Below, piece by piece: positions 1 to 6,655 of a stretch of DNA of 7,095 bases; positions within the stretch are counted from its first letter, which is position 1; every line of letters starts with the position of its first letter. The position numbers were made by a program, and so were the translations under genes. Source of the stretch: an uncultured Bacteroidota bacterium (GTDB lineage: Bacteria; Bacteroidota; Bacteroidia; Chitinophagales; S012-47). The notes beneath the pieces are model-generated. The model was not told where the DNA came from. It ran no database searches and saw nothing but the letters and a program-made list of their open reading frames with translations. Where the stretch lies: NCBI GenBank assembly GCA_913062655.1, contig CAJXXO010000135.1:1-7095 (forward strand), given 5' to 3'.

Positions 1-21
1 GAAGGCAGAAGGAATAAACAC
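1..21 (-). other. First residues of a probable type IX secretion C-terminal sorting domain
   Basis: The last seven codons in the window read VFIPSAF. In Bacteroidota surface proteins this phrase normally continues as TPNGDG..N, the gliding motility-associated (CHU_C, type B) C-terminal domain that directs export and anchoring by the type IX system. Only the edge of the domain is present, so the call rests on a short match plus the architecture of the preceding 1270 residues. Confidence 0.7.
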
Positions 22-3000
22 ATCATCGATAGACTCTACAAAAATGCGCACCGTATCGATGTCTGTACAGCCATTTTCATCTGTTACCAGTAAGGTGTAA
101 GTCGTATTTTCCAGTGGTACCACTTCAGGATTCTGTGCCCGTTGGTCGTTTATCCGGTAGTTGGGTGTCCAGAAATACTCAATACCCCCATTGCCATTCA
201 ATACATGGGTGCTGCCAATCAATATCGTGGTCGTGTCACCGGCATCGGCTACCGGCAGCGGATGCACTGTAACGGTAACTTCCCTATCCACTTCACAACC
301 TGATTGGCTATCCTGAATGGTTACCGTGTAGGTTTCAGTGGTGGAAGGTGTCAGTGCGCTCGTATCTCCTGTTGGGTTTGTCCAGGTGGGGTCGGTAGGT
401 GCCCAGGTATAGGTATCACCACCTGAGGCCCAAACGAGGGCGGGGTCACCAAAGCAAATAGCCGTATCCGCTGCTACAGCGGTAGAGAGTACGTCTACAG
501 TAACCGTGACGGTGTCGTAGATCACACAACCAAACTTGGTTTCTGTACTTACCTGATAGGTAGTGGTCACCTTTGGACTTACCAATAAGCTGTCATTGAG
601 CACCAGCGGCCCTGCTGGATTGAGCGGCTCCCATTGGTATTCAAATTCACCCGGTGGTGGATTGACGATGCTAAAGCGAATGTTTGGCCGTTCCTTGTAG
701 GCTACGTTTGGCGTCTGTATCGTGCAACCGGTAGTATTGACCCCGTAACCCCGCAATACGCCATCATAGCTCACATTGGCCACATAGATTTCGTCTATGC
801 TACCAATAAATACATTATCAGGGTTGTCCCAGCATATTTCTACGATAATGTTGCTTTGTCCATCCCAATCATAGGGGCTATCAAGGGTGAAATTGTTCCA
901 ACCCGATTTACTGTCGTATTGTGGCGATTGGAAGACCACATCATTTACCGTCTCGAATTGATTGCGATCCAATTGGGAAATATTGGTACAGCCCAGCTTG
1001 ATGGTGAAATTGTCTACCCCTCTAATTGTATTCTTTTGCCCCAACTGTATAGCAAGCTCGGTAATGGTACCGGCAGACAAGCCGGCCGCTCGCAGGTCGC
1101 TGGCAAGGTACAGCGTTTGATACCGCATGTCGGTGACATTGCCTTGAAACATGGATGACTTCACCGCTAAGTCTCCATCATCTACCGCAACCGTGTCGGG
1201 ATCAAATAGGAGGGGTGTGTTATTGATGCCGCAGTTGAGCTCCATGTCGGGCGGCACACCATCTGCTTTACCGATCAGTAACACATCGGTAGTATCGCAG
1301 AGCAAGGTATCCGGGCCAGCATCAATTAAGGTGCTATCGACAAATATGGTAACCTCCTCATTGGAAATACAGCCATTATTATCGATTTCGATATTGTAAG
1401 TGGTCGTTTCGTTTAGCCCGCTGATTATCGGGTTGGCACTGGTCGGATCATTCAGGCCGGTGGCGGGTGACCATTGTACCGTATAACCGGCTGTTGGTTG
1501 ACTGCAAATGCCAAATCGTGTATTGGTTCTGCGATTGGAATTAATCGGTAGTGAAAGGTCACAGCCCGGTCCGGCATTGTCACTCAACCGGAACAATACC
1601 GATTGTTGCGAAGTAGGCGTATAAAATACAAAGTCACTGTTCGGGCCACCACCATTTGGATTGGAGAAGCAGATTTCCACGATAAGGTTGGTGAATCCAT
1701 CCCAATTGTAAGGATTGCTTAGCTGATAGGTGTTCCACCCATTGGTGGTGTTTACGGAAGTAGGGCCATAGACGACAGATGTGCCATCAAGAAACGCATC
1801 AGTAACGCGGCTCTCTTCCGTACATCCGATGCTGATGGTGAAATCCTGATAGGGCTGGTTGCTAAGCTTATTGGCCACCTCAAAGGAAATCTCAGAGATC
1901 GTACCGCCAAACACACCTAGTGCATTTAGCTCCTCACGGGTGAAGAGCATTTGCATTCTACCATAATTGTACAGGCCGGAATAAGGGGTGGGAATGTTGG
2001 TAATGGTGGTTTCATCACCCACACGAACTTGGGTGGCATTATTGTTACAGCCGGTAGTAGAGGTGCCACAGAGACTAGGTGTAGAGAACATTTCGATTTC
2101 CACCTGGTCGTTGGGGTCGCGGCAGAGGGCTAGTTTGTCTGCATTCAGGCGCACACGAGGCGATTCGCCCTTGATGAATACCTCCACGCTATCGGTCACT
2201 TCACAGCCATCTTTGGAGAGTACGGTAACGGTGTACATGGTAGTGTAGAAAGGCGTGGAAATGACGGAGTCCACAAAATTAGTATCCAATTTATAATCGG
2301 GAGACCATTCAATGTCGTAAGGCTCACCACTTTGCGCCAACGATAAATTCAGCGGAGCCGACTCAAATCGACATATGGTATCGCTTGGGGTAAGGCCATA
2401 CACAAAGCTGGGCACAATCTCCACACGTACCGTATCTTCCCGGTTACAATCACTGGATACAATGTAATCGGTCGTTTGCAGGGGTTCTACCCAAATCGTA
2501 CTGCTATCGGGTGTGGCTGATACGATGCCGGTTTGTGGTCGCCAGGAAAATTGACTGCCACCCTGGGCATTGAGCTCTATGGGGCCGCCAACCGTACAAT
2601 ATTTCTTATCAGGTCCTGCAGTTACCTCATCCAACACCTCGATCTGGAAAGCATACGTCTGCGAAGAGGTAATCGGACAATTGTTGTCCTTTACTGTTAC
2701 CACGAAAAAGTGAGTGCCAATATCGCTGGAGGTAGGTGTCCATTGAAATGAGGCGGTGGTAGGATTATTGCCAGCAACAGAATAACTGGCATTGTTGAAT
2801 ACAGTATCAAAATTAGACGTGACAAATACAGAGTCGGTCGCATTACCATCAGTACCAATCAGATCGAAGGTAAGTAGATTATTAGGGCATACCCCTACTG
2901 TGGTAGGGTCTATCAGGTAGCCGCCTCCGCCAACATTTTGGTAGGTACTCAATTCCGGGGGGATCTGGTTGGTGGGACAATCTATGACCACCACCTGGAT

Positions 3001-3840
3001 ATCCCGGATTGTTTGACCGACCAACACACCATTTCGGTATTCCGACACGCGGACAACGGTTACTGCATTTTGCACCACGTCTGGTACCAGGAAGAGCTGC
3101 CCATTATTTCGATTGAAGGAAAACCCAGTCAAGGTAGACAGGGGCTGGTTGACGGTGTAAGGGTTTACATAGCCGATCGCAGCACCACCCGAAGTCATGG
3201 GGGGGATCAACTCATACACCAAAGAGTCGCCATCCGGCTCTATCACACCGTGGTTGTAGTTATAGGGTTGATTCTTACAAATGTAGGGGGTAGGAAGCTC
3301 TGTAAAATCAGGTGAATTATTGCACAGTCCATTGTCGTTGTTGATCAGTACCTGTAAATGCATGGACTGGCTACCAGGTGATTGTAGGTTGGTGATTCTG
3401 GAATTTCGGCAACAAAGTGTGTAGCTCACTTGCCAATTGGCACACTGGCTGGGTAGCGTCAACACGCCCTTGTAAGTATACACCTCTACGCCAGGATACA
3501 AGGGGTTGGGGCACTGCGATGGGGGATTGGGATTACAGTCGGAGCACTGCCGCAAAGGAGGACACAGTGGTGTTACCTCCAGAGCAAACGACTGACCGAA
3601 CGGTTGCAAAGTAGCGGTTACCTGGTCCCCATTACAACCGGAAAGCGCAGAAATACTGACACTGTTTGGGGCAGATACCCCTGCACAATCGCGATAAAAG
3701 CGAAGGGTTACTTCATATTGCCCATTACCTAAACAGCGATAAGAAAGGTCTGCTCCCATGGCATGTGATGCAGATGCTTGCTGCGGCAATAACAACCATC
3801 CGGCAATGAGGAGAAAGACGATTCGGTAAAGAGGCTTCAT
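1..3840 (-). CDS. Large exported Ig/PKD-like multi-domain protein, type IX secretion substrate (C-terminus beyond window)
   Basis: The frame is open for 1280 codons from the ATG at 3838-3840 to the left edge, with no stop. Residues 1-24 form a signal peptide: a Lys/Arg start, a hydrophobic core (IVFLLIAGWLLL) and an ASA cleavage site. The mature protein begins SHAMGADLSYRCLGNGQYEV, an N-terminus I recognise from large Bacteroidota gliding-associated surface proteins. A Cys-rich stretch runs from about residue 90 to 146, ending in LCCRN. Six Ig/PKD-like modules follow a W-x-P...TTTY.V....GC pattern, with Trp at 433, 512, 790, 1070, 1146 and 1224. Between them lie two copies of a ~185-residue domain. 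The last residues, VFIPSAF, match the usual opening of a CHU_C/type-B sorting domain, so roughly 80-100 residues are probably missing. The likely location is outer surface or secreted, as an adhesin or structural protein. No catalytic motif is visible and the exact role is unknown. The start was chosen for the signal peptide. Confidence 0.9.
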   Translation of the reverse strand, partial: MKPLYRIVFLLIAGWLLLPQQASASHAMGADLSYRCLGNGQYEVTLRFYRDCAGVSAPNSVSISALSGCNGDQVTATLQPFGQSFALEVTPLCPPLRQCSDCNPNPPSQCPNPLYPGVEVYTYKGVLTLPSQCANWQVSYTLCCRNSRITNLQSPGSQSMHLQVLINNDNGLCNNSPDFTELPTPYICKNQPYNYNHGVIEPDGDSLVYELIPPMTSGGAAIGYVNPYTVNQPLSTLTGFSFNRNNGQLFLVPDVVQNAVTVVRVSEYRNGVLVGQTIRDIQVVVIDCPTNQIPPELSTYQNVGGGGYLIDPTTVGVCPNNLLTFDLIGTDGNATDSVFVTSNFDTVFNNASYSVAGNNPTTASFQWTPTSSDIGTHFFVVTVKDNNCPITSSQTYAFQIEVLDEVTAGPDKKYCTVGGPIELNAQGGSQFSWRPQTGIVSATPDSSTIWVEPLQTTDYIVSSDCNREDTVRVEIVPSFVYGLTPSDTICRFESAPLNLSLAQSGEPYDIEWSPDYKLDTNFVDSVISTPFYTTMYTVTVLSKDGCEVTDSVEVFIKGESPRVRLNADKLALCRDPNDQVEIEMFSTPSLCGTSTTGCNNNATQVRVGDETTITNIPTPYSGLYNYGRMQMLFTREELNALGVFGGTISEISFEVANKLSNQPYQDFTISIGCTEESRVTDAFLDGTSVVYGPTSVNTTNGWNTYQLSNPYNWDGFTNLIVEICFSNPNGGGPNSDFVFYTPTSQQSVLFRLSDNAGPGCDLSLPINSNRRTNTRFGICSQPTAGYTVQWSPATGLNDPTSANPIISGLNETTTYNIEIDNNGCISNEEVTIFVDSTLIDAGPDTLLCDTTDVLLIGKADGVPPDMELNCGINNTPLLFDPDTVAVDDGDLAVKSSMFQGNVTDMRYQTLYLASDLRAAGLSAGTITELAIQLGQKNTIRGVDNFTIKLGCTNISQLDRNQFETVNDVVFQSPQYDSKSGWNNFTLDSPYDWDGQSNIIVEICWDNPDNVFIGSIDEIYVANVSYDGVLRGYGVNTTGCTIQTPNVAYKERPNIRFSIVNPPPGEFEYQWEPLNPAGPLVLNDSLLVSPKVTTTYQVSTETKFGCVIYDTVTVTVDVLSTAVAADTAICFGDPALVWASGGDTYTWAPTDPTWTNPTGDTSALTPSTTETYTVTIQDSQSGCEVDREVTVTVHPLPVADAGDTTTILIGSTHVLNGNGGIEYFWTPNYRINDQRAQNPEVVPLENTTYTLLVTDENGCTDIDTVRIFVESIDDVFIPSAF
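664..1242 (-). repeat. Internal protein domain repeat, copy 2 (about residues 867-1059)
   Basis: This coding segment resembles copy 1 at the protein level. Shared landmarks in order are a Y.TLYL...L.A.G..AGTI.E segment, a F.IK.GCT segment, GWN.F.L..PY.WDG (Trp992), N.IVEIC..NP, and a closing RPN.RF.I. The pattern suggests a beta-sandwich module; I do not know a family name for it. The copies have diverged strongly, so the duplication is old or was acquired as domains. It sits between Ig-like modules. Confidence 0.75.
1504..2052 (-). repeat. Internal protein domain repeat, copy 1 (about residues 597-779)
   Basis: This is the partner of the segment at 664-1242. It carries the same ordered landmarks: Y..MQMLF...EL.A.G...GTI.E, F.I.IGCT, GWN.Y.L.NPYNWDG (Trp713), N.IVEIC.SNP and RTN.RFGIC. 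The two conserved tryptophans are 279 residues apart. No direct nucleotide repeat is obvious, so the similarity is at the protein level only. Confidence 0.75.
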
Positions 3841-3846
3841 ACGTTG

Positions 3847-3860
3847 CGGTTTCCAAACCG
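3847..3860. repeat. 14-bp inverted repeat in the leader of the large surface-protein gene
   Basis: CGGTTT and AAACCG flank a CC, giving an inverted repeat just 7 bases upstream of the ATG at 3840. In the transcript it could form a small 5-bp hairpin with a four-base loop next to the start codon. As DNA it could be an operator half-site pair. No function can be assigned from one example. Confidence 0.4.
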
Positions 3861-3861
3861 T

Positions 3862-3890
3862 TAAATTTAGGAAATAAATTGCCTTCCAAA
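3862..3890 (-). promoter_or_regulatory. Candidate Bacteroidota promoter for the large surface-protein gene
   Basis: Read on the minus strand, TTTG (3887-3890) is followed after 17 bases by TAAATTTA (3862-3869). This matches the Bacteroidota -33 TTTG box and the -7 TAnnTTTG box at 7 of 8 positions. It lies in the 96-base gap between the glycosyltransferase stop and the ATG at 3840. The large gene may therefore be transcribed independently of the upstream operon. No terminator is visible after the glycosyltransferase, so read-through is also possible. Confidence 0.5.
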
Positions 3891-3936
3891 GAACGCTAAC
3901 CGTGTGACTACCTGTTAATTGGAGCTATCTTGCCGT

Positions 3937-4941
3937 TCAGACACTACTCTTTTTAGCCAAACAATGGTTGACAAACCGGGCTATGTCCTGCACATCCTGG
4001 TTGCGCATACACTTGAAATGATGCTCCGGGCAGGCCTTGTGTCCCAGCTTGTGGCAAGGTCGGCAGTCCAGTCCTTCTACTTGAAAATGTTGTGTGGGGG
4101 GAGGTGATTCCTGGCCATAGTACGGGCCCATGCCAAATGCGGGTACCGTATTACCCCAGGTGACAGCCAGCGGCTTCCGGAAAGCGGCTGCCAGGTGCAT
4201 CATCCCAGTGTCATTGGATATTACGGCTGCCGACTGCGCTAGCACACTGGCAGATTGGTTTACCGACCATGTACCTATATTATGCAACACTTGATCCGGG
4301 AAGGCTTTTTGAAGGGCCATCGCCATGTCCAGGTCTTGCGGTCCACCCAGAAGGACTACAGGTGCAGTAAGCCTGGGAATCAATGCCAGCCACTGTTCGG
4401 TGGGAAAGACTTTGGTAGGGTAAGTGCCGCCAATGCCGGCTGCAATGTACTTTGCGGGTAAAATCCCACTATTTACCTGCTCCTGGGCGGGTACGAAATG
4501 CTCCAGCCCTTTGCCATCAGGTTGCAAGTCCCATTTCTGTCCGGCTGCATAGTAGCGCTCTACTACATGTGGAATAGCGGGTGTGGACCCGTGTGATCGG
4601 ACGAGCTTGTATTTCTCGCGGTTCATCTTAGGGAATCGGCTGTATGGCCGCCCCAGTGCTGTGGTGATGATATGGCTGCGCAAGTTGTTGTGCAGGTCGA
4701 TTACCGCAGAAAACTGCTCCTTTCGCAGCTCCTGGATCAAAGCAAATAGGGTAGTTGACAAAGTATGGACCCGGTCAATATGCGGGTTGGCATGAAGGAG
4801 CGGTTGGTAGGTGGCTTTGGTAACGTAGTGGATGGCGGCATCTGGAAATTGGGTGCGCAAACTTCTAATAATGGGCGAAGTAAGGACTATATCCCCGATA
4901 GAGCTAAAACGGATAATCAGAATCTTGCGCAGATCGCTCAT
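3937..4941 (-). CDS. Glycosyltransferase family 9 protein (ADP-heptose:LPS heptosyltransferase type)
   Basis: This 334-residue protein has the usual length and the two-Rossmann GT-B layout of family GT9. The N-terminus carries RFSSIGDIVLTSP (residues 11-23); Asp17 aligns with the conserved aspartate of WaaC/WaaF. The C-terminal nucleotide-sugar half has a GGTYPTKVFP segment (171-180), VVLLGGPQD (195-203) and the signature NDTGMMHLAAA (243-253). A Cys cluster near the end (Cys293, 296, 304, 311) is seen in many GT9 members and may bind metal. Family members are cytoplasmic or membrane-peripheral and add a heptose or related sugar to lipopolysaccharide or another surface glycan. The exact donor and acceptor cannot be read from the sequence. 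Its ATG is 3 bases after the stop of the upstream beta-helix gene, so the two are very likely cotranscribed. The stop is TGA at 3937-3939. Confidence 0.92.
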   Translation of the reverse strand: MSDLRKILIIRFSSIGDIVLTSPIIRSLRTQFPDAAIHYVTKATYQPLLHANPHIDRVHTLSTTLFALIQELRKEQFSAVIDLHNNLRSHIITTALGRPYSRFPKMNREKYKLVRSHGSTPAIPHVVERYYAAGQKWDLQPDGKGLEHFVPAQEQVNSGILPAKYIAAGIGGTYPTKVFPTEQWLALIPRLTAPVVLLGGPQDLDMAMALQKAFPDQVLHNIGTWSVNQSASVLAQSAAVISNDTGMMHLAAAFRKPLAVTWGNTVPAFGMGPYYGQESPPPTQHFQVEGLDCRPCHKLGHKACPEHHFKCMRNQDVQDIARFVNHCLAKKSSV

Positions 4942-4944
4942 GGA

Positions 4945-5469
4945 TTATTTAGCTTGAAGATACTGCTGTGCTTCATGCGTATAGGACGCTACACCCCCTT
5001 GTATCTGTTGCACTACATCGGCAGATAAGGATTTTACCACTTTAGCGGGCATGCCCAGCACCAGCGAGTGGTCGGGTACCTCCATGCCTTCTGTTACCAG
5101 CGCGTGTGCTCCGATGATACATCCATTGCCGATGCGTGCGCCATTCATAATGGTAGCCCGCATGCCAATCAGGTTGCCATCTCCAATGGTGGCGCCATGT
5201 ATAATGGCAGCATGCCCTATGACATTGCGAGCCCCTATGGTTATCGGATAGCCCTCATCTACGTGAAAGATGCACCCATCCTGAATATTGGTGTCTGCGC
5301 CAACCGAAATGGTGTCGTGGTCGGCCCGGATAACAGCGTTGTACCATACAGAAACGCCCGCTGCCAGTGTTACCTGGCCGATGACAGTGGCATTGTGCGC
5401 GATGAATACATTGTTGTCAGTCGTTACCTGGCCCTTCAACTGCTGATAATATTGATTGGTGCTTTCCAT
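4945..5469 (-). CDS. Gamma-carbonic-anhydrase-like hexapeptide-repeat protein (YrdA/PaaY group)
   Basis: With the ATG at 5467-5469 the protein has 174 residues, typical for the group. A longer reading would need a TTG at 5493 and adds eight residues lacking family character, so the ATG is preferred. Repeated [IV]-G-x-x hexads from about residue 20 to 125 build a left-handed beta-helix, followed by the usual C-terminal helix. The three metal-ligand histidines of gamma carbonic anhydrases are present: His69 (FHVDEG), His86 and His91 (GHAAIIHG). Arg48, Asp50, Gln63 and Asp64 also match conserved family positions. The protein is expected to be a cytoplasmic trimer with metal at subunit interfaces. 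Many relatives have weak or no proven carbonic anhydrase activity, so the reaction is uncertain. An acyltransferase of the same fold is less likely because of the intact His triad. It is the first gene of an operon with the glycosyltransferase. Confidence 0.9.
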   Translation of the reverse strand: MESTNQYYQQLKGQVTTDNNVFIAHNATVIGQVTLAAGVSVWYNAVIRADHDTISVGADTNIQDGCIFHVDEGYPITIGARNVIGHAAIIHGATIGDGNLIGMRATIMNGARIGNGCIIGAHALVTEGMEVPDHSLVLGMPAKVVKSLSADVVQQIQGGVASYTHEAQQYLQAK

Positions 5470-5479
5470 ATTTCTGCTG

Positions 5480-5508
5480 TTGGCTGCTCTCAAAGATCGC
5501 TATTTTTG
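5480..5508 (+). promoter_or_regulatory. Candidate Bacteroidota promoter for miaE
   Basis: TATTTTTG at 5501-5508 matches the -7 consensus TAnnTTTG at every position. A TTG at 5480-5482 lies 18 bases upstream as a -33 box. Transcription would start near 5514-5516, leaving a leader of about 15 bases before the ATG at 5530. No strong Shine-Dalgarno sequence is seen, as is common in this phylum. Confidence 0.6.
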
Positions 5509-5520
5509 CCGCGCATAACA
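5491..5520 (-). promoter_or_regulatory. Weak candidate promoter for the beta-helix/glycosyltransferase operon
   Basis: On the minus strand GATCTTTG (5491-5498) matches TAnnTTTG at 7 of 8 positions. TGTT (5517-5520) lies 18 bases upstream as a poor -33 match. The position suits a short leader before the ATG at 5469. The -7 box sits only two bases from the -7 box of the oppositely directed miaE promoter. If this is the real promoter, transcription would begin downstream of the TTG at 5493, which supports the ATG start. Confidence 0.3.
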
Positions 5521-5529
5521 GTAGAAGCC

Positions 5530-6111
5530 ATGTTAGGACTCCAATTACCTACCGACCCCCGCTGGGCCGATCTCGCAGCACTGAATTACGAATTTATTCT
5601 GACTGATCATGCATTTTGCGAGCAGAAAGCAGCCTCGGCCTGCATCAGCCTGATACAACAGTACCCAGAGAAAACGGAGTTGGTAGAAAAACTGGCACCC
5701 ATAGTAACCGAGGAGTGGGGCCATTTCCGCATGGTTGTGAAGGAGTTGCGCCAACGTGACCTTACCTTGGGCAAACAACGTAAGGACGAATATGTAAATG
5801 CCTTGATTCAGTTTGAGCGAAAAGGGGTCTCCCGGGAGGAGAAACTGTTGGACAAATTGCTCATGGCAGCGCTCATCGAGGCGAGAAGCTGTGAGCGCTT
5901 TCGGGTTTTATCAGAGGGACTGGACGATGAGCGAATGCGCAAGTTTTACCGGCAGTTTATGATCTCAGAGGCCGGCCACTACCGGCTGTTCATCGATCTC
6001 GCGAAAACCTACTTCCCGGCCGAACAGGTGCAAAAGCGCTGGCAGGAATGGTTGGCCTACGAAGCGGAGCTGATGCAACAACTCTCTCCGCGAGGGGATA
6101 GGATGCATTAG
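5530..6111 (+). CDS. miaE: tRNA-(ms2io6A)-hydroxylase, ferritin-like diiron enzyme
   Basis: MiaE uses O2 to hydroxylate the isopentenyl side chain of 2-methylthio-N6-isopentenyladenosine at tRNA position 37, after MiaA and MiaB have acted; neither is in the window. The 193-residue product is all-helical in character and shows a complete diiron ligand set in ferritin order: Glu31 (DHAFCEQKAA), Glu62 and His65 (EEWGHF), Glu117 (EARSCERF), and Glu147 and His150 (SEAGHYRLF). The frame is open upstream to 5068, but that stretch is antisense to the beta-helix gene. The ATG at 5530 starts at the expected family N-terminus and follows a good promoter. It is divergent from the 4945-5469 gene. The stop is TAG at 6109-6111. 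Length and motifs indicate an intact gene. Confidence 0.93.
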   Translation: MLGLQLPTDPRWADLAALNYEFILTDHAFCEQKAASACISLIQQYPEKTELVEKLAPIVTEEWGHFRMVVKELRQRDLTLGKQRKDEYVNALIQFERKGVSREEKLLDKLLMAALIEARSCERFRVLSEGLDDERMRKFYRQFMISEAGHYRLFIDLAKTYFPAEQVQKRWQEWLAYEAELMQQLSPRGDRMH

Positions 6112-6117
6112 GTATTT

Positions 6118-6131
6118 GAACAAAAAAGACA
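6118..6131 (+). repeat. 14-bp direct repeat, copy 1
   Basis: GAACAAAAAAGACA occurs here, seven bases after the miaE stop, and again identically at 6308-6321. Both copies are on the plus strand, start to start 190 bases apart. Sequence after each copy is A-rich but diverges. The low complexity of the motif lowers its significance. Confidence 0.6.
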
Positions 6132-6307
6132 AAAAACTTACATTATTTTTGGTGACAAAATACGCCTATTTGCGCCTTGTAAATTTCACACATCTAATTT
6201 TTAGTAAGGTTATTTAATCGCCATTAAAATATCTTTCATCGTCAAAATCAGGGGTTACAACGAAAGATTTAGGTCAAATAGTAATTGCATTCTATATTAG
6301 CGTAAGC

Positions 6308-6321
6308 GAACAAAAAAGACA
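6308..6321 (+). repeat. 14-bp direct repeat, copy 2
   Basis: This is the second identical copy of GAACAAAAAAGACA, 40 bases before the terminator stem. Each copy is followed downstream by a TATTTTTGG sequence, after 12 bases in copy 1 and 27 bases in copy 2. This hints at a loosely repeated unit. Confidence 0.6.
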
Positions 6322-6361
6322 CAAAGAGCATTAAATATTTACGTGGGGTATTTTTGGGAAG

Positions 6362-6390
6362 GGTTGTCAGATTGACTGGCAACCTTTTCT
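6362..6390 (+). terminator. Intrinsic (rho-independent) terminator, plus strand
   Basis: GGTTGTCAG (6362-6370) and CTGGCAACC (6376-6384) form a nine-pair stem with one U-G wobble and a five-base loop (ATTGA). The stem is followed by TTTTCTATTT. On the minus strand the wobble becomes a C-A mismatch and no T-run follows, so the element works for plus-strand transcripts. It overlaps the last codons of the convergent QueG-encoding frame (stop at 6389-6391). It would end miaE read-through or an unannotated transcript in the spacer. Confidence 0.75.
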
Positions 6391-6655
6391 ATTTGGATCC
6401 CTTCAGAAAACGGATGTTTCTGCGCAGTCCCTTATACTTGGTTCGCTTTACGGCAGACTTGCGGAATAGCGTTCTGAATACTTCCTCCGTTAGCTCTTCC
6501 CACTCTGAACGTGTCATATCTAAAAGGCCTTCCGTGGGTTCGAATCTTGGTTCCTGGTGACGCTGGGCAAATCGATTCCATGGGCACACCTCCTGGCAGA
6601 TGTCACAACCAAACATCCAGTTTTCCATTTTGCCGGCAAATTCTTCGGGGATGGC
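6389..6655 (-). other. queG: queG 3' fragment: C-terminal part of epoxyqueuosine reductase
   Basis: QueG is a cytoplasmic cobalamin- and two-[4Fe-4S]-dependent enzyme that reduces epoxyqueuosine to queuosine at tRNA position 34. Present here are KMENWMFGCDICQEVCPWN (153-171 of the joined frame), with Cys161, Cys164 and Cys168 of the CxxCxxxCP cluster motif, and the family C-terminus with the RKSAVKRTKYKGLRRN pattern (209-224). About 85 to 88 residues remain of an enzyme normally near 310. Base composition here is moderate (29 of 60 bases G or C at 6421-6480) and matches the rest of the window. This part therefore belongs with the Bacteroidota sequence to its left, tail to tail with miaE. Confidence 0.88.

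Larger units (their letters stand above)
6112..6388. other. AT-rich spacer after miaE with repeats, promoter-like boxes and a terminator
   Basis: No gene is supported in these 277 bases; the longest ATG-started frames I followed on the minus strand encode only about 10-20 residues and resemble nothing known. Two perfect plus-strand TAnnTTTG boxes occur (TATTTTTG at 6144-6151 and 6349-6356), both without a well-placed -33 box. An intrinsic terminator closes the region at 6362-6390. A TTTG at 6115-6118 lies 25 bases before the first box, longer than usual. The spacer could be a long 3' untranslated region of miaE or encode a small RNA. Confidence 0.5.

Noticed and set aside
664..2052. Tandem DNA repeat or CRISPR-like array
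   Set aside because: The two copies are similar only at protein level, 279 residues apart, with no regularly spaced identical DNA units.
634..3614. Plus-strand open frames of 60-174 codons (for example 634-1158, 1151-1399, 1951-2133, 2938-3315, 3417-3614)
   Set aside because: They lie entirely antisense to the continuous 1280-codon surface-protein gene and their translations resemble no protein family.
3919..5028. Plus-strand frames over the glycosyltransferase and the end of the beta-helix gene (for example 4255-4461, 4583-4795, 4765-5028)
   Set aside because: They are antisense shadows of clearly recognisable minus-strand genes.
5470..5493. TTG start at 5493 for the beta-helix protein
   Set aside because: It adds eight residues with no family match and overlaps the likely promoter; the ATG at 5469 gives the normal length.
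5068..5529. Upstream extension of the miaE frame to an ATG at 5068
   Set aside because: The stretch is antisense to the beta-helix gene and lacks MiaE character; the family N-terminus begins at the ATG at 5530, just after a good promoter.
5545..5778. 77-codon minus-strand frame inside miaE
   Set aside because: It is antisense to the conserved diiron-ligand region of miaE and has no recognisable motif.
6137..6329. Minus-strand mini-frames of about 9-20 codons in the spacer after miaE
   Set aside because: They are too short, with no start context, conservation or family support visible.
6362..6390. The hairpin as a terminator for the minus-strand queG frame
   Set aside because: On that strand the stem has a C-A mismatch and no T-run follows, so it fits only plus-strand termination.
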